Origin: CALINB01 sp938045325
Lineage (GTDB): Bacteria; Pseudomonadota; Alphaproteobacteria; Rhodospirillales; CALINB01
Assembly (NCBI GenBank): GCA_038114465.1
Contig: JAYNQW010000003.1
Coordinates: 124,001 to 188,000, forward strand
Direction of reading: 5' to 3'
DNA: 64,000 nucleotides
The first letter of the stretch is position 1. Each line of letters begins with the position of its first letter. The translations under genes and the position numbers were made by a program. Of the stretch, positions 53,529 to 61,801 are shown piece after piece. The notes under the pieces are model-generated. The model did not search any database, had not been told where the DNA came from, and saw only the letters and a list, made by a program, of their open reading frames with translations.

Positions 53529-54842
53529 ATCAAACGGTTTGGCGATGATCTGCACAGTCACCGGCACCCCGTTCGCGAAACCGCTGCAGATGTTCACGAC
53601 CGGCGAGCCCAATACGTTAAACGGCGTAGTGAAGTTGTCTTTATCAAGTGTCGGGAACCCGTATTGATCAAACCGGGGTGCGGGACCGCTCGGCTGACCG
53701 GGCGCAATCAGGACATCGTATTTGTCGTAAGTCGGTTTGGCCGCATCGATGAGCTGACGGCGGTGGCGCTGCGCGTTGACGTAATCATCGGACGAGAGCA
53801 AACACGCGGGCAGTGTGCGCGCGACCATGTGATCACCGAAATCGTCAAGCCGCTCGGTCAGATTTTTACGGTGAACGGAATACATCTCGGGCACGTTGGT
53901 GCCGAGCTTCACGTCCGTGTAGTTACGCAACGGATGCAGGCGCACATCTTCGAGCTCAGCGCCGAGGCTTTTTAAAACATCAAGCGTCTCTTCCATGTTC
54001 GCCGCAACGACATCGTTTGGCATTTCCTCTTCCCAGAAGTAACGTAACACGCCGATGCGCATCCCCTTGATGCTTTGATTAAGTGACGCACCGTAATCGG
54101 GCACGGGTTCGCGCGAACTTGCCGGATCAAGCGGATCGTGACCGGCCAATGCCTGCAATAAAATCGTGCAATCTTCGACGGTCCAGGCGAGCGGCCCGCA
54201 GTTATCGAAGCAAAACGTATTCGGCATAACACCCATACGGCTCACCCGCCCATAGGTCGGCTTGATGCCGGCGACGCCGCACATCGCTGACGGATTACGG
54301 ATCGAGCCCCCGGTGTCGGTGCCGGTCGCACCCATGACCATGCCGGTCGCGACGGCAGCACCAGAGCCGGAACTCGAACCGCCGGTGTTGTGATCCGGAT
54401 GCCACGGGTTACGCGCCGGCGGCCACGGCAAGTCGACCGACGGTCCGCCGTTTGCGCACTCTTGGGTCGCAAGCTTGCCCATCATGACGGTGCCCGCGTC
54501 ATTTAGTAACTTTACCGTAGTTGCGTCTTGATCGGGTACACGGTCTTCGTACGCTTTCGAATGCCCCGAAGTGAGAATGCCTGCGGTGTCGTAAATATCT
54601 TTATGAGCAATCGGGATACCGTGCAGCGGCCCTTTAAGGTTGCCACTCGATATGTCCTGCTCCGCTGCTTTAGCCAGTTTTAATGCGTGCTTTTCGGTGA
54701 TTGTGATGAACGCGTTTAGATCGGCGTTAAATTCCTTGATGCGCGCCAGCAGGCCTTCGGTTAGCTCGACCGGCGAAAGCTTCTTTTCCCGGATTTGGGC
54801 GGCCGCCTCGGCCAAGGTCATTTCATGCAGATTCGCAGACAT
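53526..54842 (-). CDS. Amidase-signature family hydrolase, truncated by an in-frame stop
   Basis: This 438-residue product has the full Ser-cisSer-Lys machinery: Lys in IPIAHKDIYDTAG, the signature GGSSSGSGAAVATGMV and TDTGGSIRNPS. Substrate could be an amide, a carbamate or Glu-tRNA as in GatA. The frame stops at KPFD, where the family normally continues with a helix ending in RRP; the missing part is in frame downstream (53208-53525). Read through, the protein would be 544 residues plus the replaced residue. Removing the last core helix may reduce stability. A promoter or regulator is not evident. Confidence 0.8.
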   Translation of the reverse strand: MSANLHEMTLAEAAAQIREKKLSPVELTEGLLARIKEFNADLNAFITITEKHALKLAKAAEQDISSGNLKGPLHGIPIAHKDIYDTAGILTSGHSKAYEDRVPDQDATTVKLLNDAGTVMMGKLATQECANGGPSVDLPWPPARNPWHPDHNTGGSSSGSGAAVATGMVMGATGTDTGGSIRNPSAMCGVAGIKPTYGRVSRMGVMPNTFCFDNCGPLAWTVEDCTILLQALAGHDPLDPASSREPVPDYGASLNQSIKGMRIGVLRYFWEEEMPNDVVAANMEETLDVLKSLGAELEDVRLHPLRNYTDVKLGTNVPEMYSVHRKNLTERLDDFGDHMVARTLPACLLSSDDYVNAQRHRRQLIDAAKPTYDKYDVLIAPGQPSGPAPRFDQYGFPTLDKDNFTTPFNVLGSPVVNICSGFANGVPVTVQIIAKPFD

Positions 54843-55000
54843 TATGTGGTCCTCCCCTATTCGGTGCCTAATTTAGCAGGTCAGTGGCTGCACGCGAGGT
54901 CTTTAAAAGGCCAGCAAAATCAGGGCTCTGAGTCTTCTCGACTCCCTCTAATGCCTTGAATCCATTTCGAATCTTGCGCTCCGACTCATTCGACCGTATG

Positions 55001-55029
55001 GTTAACAAACGTGGTTAACGAAGGTTAAC
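55001..55029 (+). promoter_or_regulatory. Cluster of three GTTAAC half-sites upstream of ctrA
   Basis: GTTAAC occurs at 55001-55006, 55014-55019 and 55024-55029, within 55 bases of the ctrA start. CtrA recognises TTAA pairs spaced by seven. Spacing here is 9 and 6, so the match is imperfect, but three half-sites in 29 bases are unlikely by chance and fit the autoregulation known for ctrA. Confidence 0.45.
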
Positions 55030-55052
55030 GCCTTTTTTCGGGGGTTCCTGAT

Positions 55053-55778
55053 ATGCGTGCATTGCTGGTTGAAGATGATCCAACCATGGCCCAAAGCATC
55101 GAGGTGATGCTGAAATCCGCCAGTATGGTTGTCGATTCCACTGATCTGGGTGAAGACGGATTGGAAATCGGAAAACTTTACGATTACGACATTATTATCC
55201 TCGATCTCATGCTGCCCGATATGCACGGCATGGATGTGTTAAAGCGTTTGCGCGATGCGCGCGTCGAAACGCCGGTGCTTATTCTCTCCGGTTTAACGGA
55301 ATCGGAAATGAAAGTGAAAGGCCTCGGCACCGGCGCCGATGACTATCTCACCAAACCCTTCGATAAAGAAGAATTACTCGCGCGCATTCAAGCGATCGTG
55401 CGTCGCTCCAAAGGCCATTCGCAATCCATTATTAAAACCGGCAAGCTGTCGGTGAACTTGGATGCGCAAACCGTCGAAGCGGAAGGACAACCGGTTCATT
55501 TGACAGGCAAAGAGTATGGCATCCTCGAACTGCTCTCGCTACGCAAGGGCACGACACTGACAAAAGAGATGTTCCTTAATCACCTTTACGGCGGCATGGA
55601 CGAGCCGGAACTTAAAATCATCGACGTCTTTATCTGCAAGCTGCGTAAGAAACTCTCGAATGCGACCGGCGGCGACAATTACATCGAAACCATCTGGGGT
55701 CGCGGTTATGTGCTGCGCGACCCCGACGAAGCCGCCAACGAAGACACGCCGAAAGCGGAAGAAAAAGCGACGGCTTAA
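55053..55778 (+). CDS. ctrA: Cell-cycle response regulator CtrA
   Basis: CtrA is an OmpR-type regulator of cell cycle and motility genes in alphaproteobacteria. The 241-residue protein has the phospho-acceptor D51 in IIILDLMLPDMHGMD, the switch Lys in ADDYLTKPFDKEELLARIQAIVRRSKGHSQ and a C-terminal winged helix ending with YIETIWGRGYVLRD. The sequence is nearly the CtrA consensus. It has GGGGGT upstream. It converges on chpT and lies near sciP and the flagellar genes. Confidence 0.95.
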   Translation: MRALLVEDDPTMAQSIEVMLKSASMVVDSTDLGEDGLEIGKLYDYDIIILDLMLPDMHGMDVLKRLRDARVETPVLILSGLTESEMKVKGLGTGADDYLTKPFDKEELLARIQAIVRRSKGHSQSIIKTGKLSVNLDAQTVEAEGQPVHLTGKEYGILELLSLRKGTTLTKEMFLNHLYGGMDEPELKIIDVFICKLRKKLSNATGGDNYIETIWGRGYVLRDPDEAANEDTPKAEEKATA

Positions 55779-55785
55779 AACTATT

Positions 55786-56433
55786 TCATAGTGAATTTTT
55801 ACATGCGGCGGTGAAGGTTACTTCATCGCCGTTTTCTGTGCCGGTTTCCGTAACCGCAATTTTGCCACCAACTGATTGAGCGAGACGGGCTGCGAACTGC
55901 GCCTGAACCGTATGCGCCGTCAGATCGGCAACGGGGAAGCCCAGACCGAGAGCGGCGTGAAGGTCTTCTTTCAACTTTGCCCCCTGACCGGCAGCAGCAA
56001 TCGTCATTTCGGCTTCGTTTTCCTGTTCGCTGATCTGCACCGTGAGCTCCCCACCCCGGATGAGCGTGCCCACCCCAAGAAGAATAAGGTTCATGAGAAG
56101 CTTTACGCCGTTTTTCGGCAGCGGGGTCATGACACTCTCATCCGGCCAATGGAGATTAACGCTGCTTTCGGCAACAAAATCCTGGGACAGGCCACGCACA
56201 TCTTTGAGCGCGCCGGGGCCATCACCGCCGCCGAAACCGAAGGCGGCGCGGTAAAATGCCAGCCGGCGGGATGCTTGCGCCGCACTGTTGTTCAGCAACG
56301 ACAGCGAGTCCTCGAGCATGTCCGGCGCGTCCTCAATCAGCTCGATGCCGTTATTAATGGCACCGACGGGCCCGACCAGGTCATGGCAGAGGCGTGAGCA
56401 TAAGAGTTGGGTGATCTGGAGGTCATCGGTCAT
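55786..56433 (-). CDS. chpT: Histidine phosphotransferase ChpT
   Basis: ChpT passes phosphate from the kinase CckA to CtrA. The 215-residue protein has the phospho-accepting His in SRLCHDLVGPVGAINNGIELI (H17) and the dimeric helical and degenerate ATPase-like fold expected of the family; ATP-binding motifs are absent. It sits convergent to ctrA with seven bases between them. The adjacency of ctrA and chpT is informative but not universal. Confidence 0.88.
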   Translation of the reverse strand: MTDDLQITQLLCSRLCHDLVGPVGAINNGIELIEDAPDMLEDSLSLLNNSAAQASRRLAFYRAAFGFGGGDGPGALKDVRGLSQDFVAESSVNLHWPDESVMTPLPKNGVKLLMNLILLGVGTLIRGGELTVQISEQENEAEMTIAAAGQGAKLKEDLHAALGLGFPVADLTAHTVQAQFAARLAQSVGGKIAVTETGTENGDEVTFTAACKNSL

Positions 56434-56529
56434 GTCATTTGTTTTAGGCTAAACCACCTTACCTCGAAAGGCTCAATTCTGATCTCGATCAAAGGCTTGT
56501 AAGAAAATTGACTTCCCTCAATCGGCGGT

Positions 56530-56556
56530 TTGCAGAGTTTTGGTATACTGTATAAT
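56530..56556 (+). promoter_or_regulatory. Candidate promoter for the formate dehydrogenase operon
   Basis: TTGCAG (56530-56535) and TATAAT (56551-56556) are separated by 15 bases, slightly short for sigma-70. An overlapping TGGTATACT could act as an extended minus-10. They lie 66 bases ahead of the first formate dehydrogenase gene. This is pattern recognition only. Confidence 0.35.
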
Positions 56557-56621
56557 GACTTAGCGTTGCGGCTCAAAAACCGCACAAAACAGAAACTCAA
56601 GGCCGCAGCCGGGGATTTTTT

Positions 56622-58325
56622 ATGGCCAAATCGAAATCATCGACATCAGCCGTCATCCACGGCCGCAAGGGCCGTTCGCCTTATTTCCCGAAAGGACGCC
56701 AACTTGACCCTGAAGCCCTCGAAGAAGTTCGCGCACTGCTCGGCGATGAACCGCGCCGCCGCGATCTTCTGATCGAGCACCTGCACAAGCTACAGGATCA
56801 CGTCGGCCACCTCTCGGCCCGGCACATGACGGCCTTGGCCGAAGAAATGAAGCTCGCTATGACGGAAATTTACGAAGTGGCGACGTTCTATGCTCATTTC
56901 GATATCGTGCGCGAGGACGAAACTCCGCCGCCGCCGTTGACCGTTCGCGTGTGCGATAGCCTCACATGTGAAATGATGGGTGCGCAGAAGCTTCTGAAAG
57001 ACCTGCCGGGCATTCTTGGCAAAGACGTGCGCGTTGTCGCTGCACCCTGCATGGGGCGTTGCGATTGCGCACCGGTTGCCGAAGTCGGGCACAACCATGC
57101 GCTGAACGCCTCATCTGATTCCATTCAGGCAATGGTGGAGGCAAAAGACACTCACGCGTATTTGCCGGATTACATTGATTACGATGCTTACTGTGCCGAC
57201 GGTGGTTATGCGTTACTAAAAGACTGCCTATCCAACAAACGCAAACCCGAAGACATTATCGACATTTTAAGCGACTCGAATCTCAAAGGTCTCGGCGGTG
57301 CCGGTTTCCCAACGGGGCGCAAGTGGTCAATCGTACGCGGTTACGAAGGCCCACGCATGATGGCTGTAAATGCCGATGAAGGCGAGCCGGGTACATTCAA
57401 GGATAAGTATTATCTCGACCGCGATCCGCACCGTGTACTCGAAGGCATGCTGATCGGCGCCTGGGCTGTTGAAGCGACGGATGTGTACATCTATCTGCGC
57501 GACGAATACCCCGCCCTTCTTGACGTTCTTAAAACTGAAATCGAAAAAATCGAAAAAGCGGGACTTAATAAGATTACCAAAATCCATCTGCGCCGGGGCG
57601 CGGGCGCGTATATCTGCGGCGAAGAATCCGCGATGATCGAAAGCATTGAAGGCAAGCGGGGCCTACCACGTCACCGCCCGCCTTATATCGCCGAAGTCGG
57701 TTTATTCGGCCGCCCGACGCTCGAGAACAATGTCGAGACGCTTTATTGGGTGCGCGATATCGTCGAGAAAGGTTCGGACTGGTGGGCGGACCAAGGCCGG
57801 AATGGCTGCAAGGGCCTGCGCAGTTATTCTGTTTCGGGACGCGTCAAGGAACCCGGTGTCAAGCTTGCCCCCGCCGGCATCACCCTGAATGAACTCTTGA
57901 AAGAATTTTGCGGCGGCATGGCCGACGGCCATACGTTTAAAGGTTACCTGCCGGGCGGTGCCTCGGGTGGCATTCTCCCGGCGACCATGGCGGACATACC
58001 CCTCGACTTTGGCCAGCTCGAGAAACATGGTTGCTTCATCGGTTCCGCCGCCATCGTGGTGCTGTCAGACAAAGACAGCGCCAAGGATGCCGGCCTGAAT
58101 CTAATGAAATTCTTTGAATACGAAAGCTGCGGCCAATGCACCCCGTGCCGGGTCGGCACCGAAAAAGCCGTCGCCCTGATGGAGCAAAAAACCTGGAACG
58201 AAGGGCTTCTCAACGAACTTGGCCAGGCCATGACGGATGCCTCGATCTGCGGCCTGGGCCAAGCTGCCGCTAATCCTTTAAAATGCGTGCTGGAACATTT
58301 CCGGGACGACATTAAGTGTAAGTAA
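56622..58325 (+). CDS. fdsB: NAD-dependent formate dehydrogenase beta subunit, NuoE-NuoF fusion (FdsB/FdsG-like)
   Basis: This 567-residue protein joins a NuoE-like [2Fe-2S] domain (residues about 40-185, with the motifs CDSLTC and CMGRC) to a NuoF-like part: FMN/NAD site GLGGAGFPTGRKW, NADEGEPGTFKD, ICGEESAMIESIEGK and the [4Fe-4S] motif SCGQCTPCRVGTEK. It passes electrons from the alpha subunit to NAD+. In Fds systems FdsG and FdsB are usually separate genes; here they are one. A tight 12-base gap links it to fdsA. The fusion is also seen in some relatives of NAD-reducing dehydrogenases. Confidence 0.85.
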   Translation: MAKSKSSTSAVIHGRKGRSPYFPKGRQLDPEALEEVRALLGDEPRRRDLLIEHLHKLQDHVGHLSARHMTALAEEMKLAMTEIYEVATFYAHFDIVREDETPPPPLTVRVCDSLTCEMMGAQKLLKDLPGILGKDVRVVAAPCMGRCDCAPVAEVGHNHALNASSDSIQAMVEAKDTHAYLPDYIDYDAYCADGGYALLKDCLSNKRKPEDIIDILSDSNLKGLGGAGFPTGRKWSIVRGYEGPRMMAVNADEGEPGTFKDKYYLDRDPHRVLEGMLIGAWAVEATDVYIYLRDEYPALLDVLKTEIEKIEKAGLNKITKIHLRRGAGAYICGEESAMIESIEGKRGLPRHRPPYIAEVGLFGRPTLENNVETLYWVRDIVEKGSDWWADQGRNGCKGLRSYSVSGRVKEPGVKLAPAGITLNELLKEFCGGMADGHTFKGYLPGGASGGILPATMADIPLDFGQLEKHGCFIGSAAIVVLSDKDSAKDAGLNLMKFFEYESCGQCTPCRVGTEKAVALMEQKTWNEGLLNELGQAMTDASICGLGQAAANPLKCVLEHFRDDIKCK

Positions 58326-58337
58326 ATAGGATACACC

Positions 58338-61109
58338 ATGAGCGATCCCATCAAGTTCACATTGAACGGCAAAGAAGTCGCGGCGGCTGATGGCGAAACC
58401 ATCTGGCAGGTCGCCGAGCGCGAAGGTGTGGAGATTCCGCATCTCTGCTACACCACGGCAACCGGGTACCGGGCGGACGGCAATTGCCGAACCTGCATGG
58501 TCGAAGTTGAAGGCGAACGGGTGCTGGCCGCTTCGTGTATCCGCAAACCCACCGACGGCATGGTGGTGAACACCGCGAGCGAACGCGCCAAGAAAGCCCG
58601 TAAAACAGTGTTCGAGATGCTACTCGCCGATCAGCCGGGCCGAAAACAGGCCCATGATCCGGACTCACGGTTTTGGCAATGGGTCGACAAAATCGACCTC
58701 GAAACCAGCCGGTTTCCCGCGCGCGACAAAGTTGAAGCTGATAACTCTCATGTTGCAATGAGCGTGCAGCTCGATGCGTGCATTCATTGTAATTTGTGTG
58801 TCCGCGCGTGCCGTGAAGTGCAAGTCAACGACGTCATCGGCATGGCGAAACGCGGCATTCGTTCCGAAATTGTATTCGACATGGGCGATCCCATGGGCGA
58901 CAGCACATGTGTCGCCTGCGGTGAATGCGTACAAGCGTGCCCGACTGGAGCATTGATGCCCTCTTCCGTCCTTGACAAACAAGGCGTGCGCACGGAATAC
59001 GCCGATAAAACCGTCGACTCCCTTTGCCCGTATTGCGGCGTTGGCTGTCAAACTACGGTTCACGTCAAAGACGATAAAATTCTGCATGTGGAAGGACGCG
59101 AAGGCCCGGCGAACGAAAACCGGCTGTGCGTGAAAGGCCGTTTCGGTTTTGATTATGTTAACCACCCGGACCGACTGACCAAACCGCTAATTCGCAAAGA
59201 AAGCGTTGCGAAAGATCCGCACAATTTATTGGACCCGTCGAAACCTCTCGATTATTTCCGCGAAGCGACCTGGGAAGAAGCGCTCGATTTTGCCGCCAAC
59301 GGCTTAGCGAAAATCCGTGACCGCGACGGCGGCAATGCCCTGGCCGGTTTCGGCTCCGCCAAAGGCTCGAACGAAGAAGCCTTCCTGGTGCAAAAACTGG
59401 TCCGCCAAGGATTTGGCACCAACAATGTCGATCATTGCACGCGGTTGTGCCACGCCTCCTCCGTCGCCGCTCTTATGGAAGGCATCAACTCAGGCGCGGT
59501 GACCGCCCCCTTTACGGCGGCCCAAGATGCCGATGTGATTATCGTGATCGGCGCACGCCCGACGGAAAACCATCCGGTCGCGGCAACGTATCTGAAGCAA
59601 GCGGCCAAAGCAGGCAAGGAGCTGATCGTCATTGATCCGCGCAAATTCGCGCTTTCGCGCCACGCGACACACATGCTGCAGTTCAAGCCGGGCAGCGATG
59701 TCGCGCTTTTGAACGCGATGCTGCACACGATTATCGAAGAAGGCCTGACGGACGATCAATACATTCAGGGCTATACGGAAAACTTCGAAGCCTTGAAAGA
59801 AAGCATCAAGGATTTCCCGCCGGAGAAAATGGCCGAGGTGTGCGGTGTCGATGCAGAGACCATCCGCACGGTCGCGCGTAAATTCGCTACCGCCGAGCGC
59901 AGCATCATTTTTTGGGGCATGGGGATTTCCCAGCACGTGCACGGCACCGACAACGCGCGCTGCTTGATTGCACTCGCCACCATTACCGGGCAAGTCGGCC
60001 GCCCGGGCACGGGACTGCATCCGCTGCGCGGCCAGAACAACGTGCAAGGGGCGTCCGACGCCGGCCTCATCCCGATGGTCTATCCGGATTACAAGTCGGT
60101 CGAGGACCAAGCGATCCGCAAAATTTACGAAGACCTCTGGGGCAAGTCGCTCGATCAACAGCGCGGCCTGACGGTCGTCGAGATCATGGACGCCATTCAC
60201 GATGGCGACATCAAGGGCATGTACATCATGGGCGAGAACCCGGCGATGTCGGACCCGGATGCGGGCCATGCCCGTGAAGGCTTCGCCAAGCTCGAACACC
60301 TCGTGGTGCAGGACTTATTCCTAACCGAAACCGCGATGTTCGCCGATGTGATCCTGCCGGCGTCGGCGTTTCCGGAAAAAGCCGGTACGTTCACCAACAC
60401 AAATCGGCAAGTGCAAATGGCGCGCCCCGCCGTTTCCATGCCCGGCGATTGCCGCCAGGATTGGTGGATCATTCAGGAGATCGCCAATCGCATCGGCCTC
60501 GACTGGAATTACTCAGGGCCGGCGGATGTTTTTGCCGAGATGAAAAAGACGATGAACTCGCTCGATAACATCACTTGGGACCGGCTCGAAGCGGAAAGCG
60601 CGGTCACTTATCCGTGTGATGGCGAAGATGAAGCCGGTCACGATATTATCTTCGGTGACGGCTTCCCGACGGCAAGCGGACGCGCCAAAATCGTGCCGGC
60701 GCAGATCGTGCCGCCCGACGAATTGCCCGATGACGACTATCCGTTTGTGCTGACCACCGGACGCATGCTCGAACATTGGCATACGGGCGCGATGACCCGG
60801 CGCGCCAATGCGTTGAACACACTTGAAGCGGTACCGGTCGCCTCGCTCAATCCCCATCAACTCGGCAAGCTCGGCATGGGGCCCGGCGATACGATTAAAG
60901 TTTCGAGCCGGCGCGGTGAAATCGAAATCAAGGTCAAAGCCGACCGCGACGTACCCGACGGCATGGTTTTTATTCCGTTCTGCTTCAAGGAAGCCGCCGC
61001 CAATATTCTCACCAACCCGCAGCTCGATCCGTTCGGTAAAATCCCCGAGTTTAAGTTCTGCGCGGTCAATGTGGAAAAACTCGCGGGCGCCCAAGCGGCT
61101 GCCGAGTAA
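58338..61109 (+). CDS. fdsA: Formate dehydrogenase alpha subunit, molybdopterin type
   Basis: This 923-residue protein oxidises formate at a bis-MGD cofactor. In order: [2Fe-2S] domain (HLCYTTATGYRADGNCRTC), NuoG-type His-Cys cluster, ferredoxin-like [4Fe-4S] clusters (CIHCNLCVRACRE; CVACGECVQACPTGA), and the FdhF-type Mo domain (CPYCGVGCQTTVHV). The metal ligand is a Cys: HCTRLCHASS, with C371 followed by H372, where E. coli FdhF has Sec. The C-terminal MGD-binding barrel is complete. fdhD and fdsD are not visible, so the maturation genes must be elsewhere. Confidence 0.92.
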   Translation: MSDPIKFTLNGKEVAAADGETIWQVAEREGVEIPHLCYTTATGYRADGNCRTCMVEVEGERVLAASCIRKPTDGMVVNTASERAKKARKTVFEMLLADQPGRKQAHDPDSRFWQWVDKIDLETSRFPARDKVEADNSHVAMSVQLDACIHCNLCVRACREVQVNDVIGMAKRGIRSEIVFDMGDPMGDSTCVACGECVQACPTGALMPSSVLDKQGVRTEYADKTVDSLCPYCGVGCQTTVHVKDDKILHVEGREGPANENRLCVKGRFGFDYVNHPDRLTKPLIRKESVAKDPHNLLDPSKPLDYFREATWEEALDFAANGLAKIRDRDGGNALAGFGSAKGSNEEAFLVQKLVRQGFGTNNVDHCTRLCHASSVAALMEGINSGAVTAPFTAAQDADVIIVIGARPTENHPVAATYLKQAAKAGKELIVIDPRKFALSRHATHMLQFKPGSDVALLNAMLHTIIEEGLTDDQYIQGYTENFEALKESIKDFPPEKMAEVCGVDAETIRTVARKFATAERSIIFWGMGISQHVHGTDNARCLIALATITGQVGRPGTGLHPLRGQNNVQGASDAGLIPMVYPDYKSVEDQAIRKIYEDLWGKSLDQQRGLTVVEIMDAIHDGDIKGMYIMGENPAMSDPDAGHAREGFAKLEHLVVQDLFLTETAMFADVILPASAFPEKAGTFTNTNRQVQMARPAVSMPGDCRQDWWIIQEIANRIGLDWNYSGPADVFAEMKKTMNSLDNITWDRLEAESAVTYPCDGEDEAGHDIIFGDGFPTASGRAKIVPAQIVPPDELPDDDYPFVLTTGRMLEHWHTGAMTRRANALNTLEAVPVASLNPHQLGKLGMGPGDTIKVSSRRGEIEIKVKADRDVPDGMVFIPFCFKEAAANILTNPQLDPFGKIPEFKFCAVNVEKLAGAQAAAE

Positions 61110-61136
61110 GACGGCCGGCGATCCGATTTTGCCGTC
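61110..61136 (+). terminator. Weak hairpin after fdsA
   Basis: GACGGC (61110-61115) pairs with GCCGTC (61131-61136) over a 15-base loop, then an AT-rich stretch (CATTATTTTA). It could end the operon, but six pairs and a long loop make it weak. Confidence 0.3.
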
Positions 61137-61288
61137 CATTATTTTACAAGCCGAATCAACTGACTGCCGACAATTAAATACGACCGAAACGCCGCGGCGG
61201 ACGGATTCATTTGCCAGATGCCTTAATGTTGCCTTATTTTGCGCCTAACAGATCAATACGAACAACACCATCATCTAGGGGGGTCCTA

Positions 61289-61748
61289 ATGATTTCGACC
61301 GGCACGCCGTTCCGCTTTTTTTGCACGTTTTTTGGCCGCATCCGCCATTTTGGCAATGATGCTTGTGACGTCTTCGACGGCCTGGAGCCAAAACGTCTCC
61401 TCATCCGACATTAAAATTATCCAATCGCATACGATTAAAATCGATAATCCGAAGTTAACGATCGGAACCATCGATCTGCCGAAGAACGAAACCCAAATCG
61501 TGATCACCAGCGCAAAGGAAAAGCGCAAAAGCGGGCCGATTTGCGGCGGTGTCGTCAACGGCAAGGCGCAGAAACGCTGCGGCAAGAAACCGGCCGTATT
61601 CGAATCCAAAGCCATCGGGAGATGCCCGAAGGGTTCTTTTTTCGATATCGGCAAATGGCAGTGCTGGTCGTGCCCAAAAGGTTTTAACCGCACCCTCGCC
61701 GCGGTCGATTCAAACCGCGCCCCGAACTCAAAGGCAAAAGCAGCATAA
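61289..61748 (+). CDS. N-terminal part of a secreted Cys-motif/tectonin protein (frameshifted)
   Basis: An ATG at 61289 with GGGGGGT eight bases ahead starts MISTGTPFRFF. Deleting one T from the T7 run at 61316-61322 joins this to ARFLAASAILAMMLVTSS in the next frame, giving an ideal Sec signal peptide with cleavage near TAWSQ. The body has a strand-rich section (IKIDNPKLTIGTIDLPKNET) and the motif GRCPKGSFFDIGKWQCWSCPKGFNRT. The frame stops at 61748. A second copy of that motif, CWSCPNGYDRT, is found out of frame immediately downstream, leading into the gene at 61802. I read both as one original gene. Confidence 0.55.
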
Positions 61749-61801
61749 AACCGGTTAAAAGCGGGACCTGCTGGAGCTGCCCGAACGGTTATGACCGCAC
61801 G

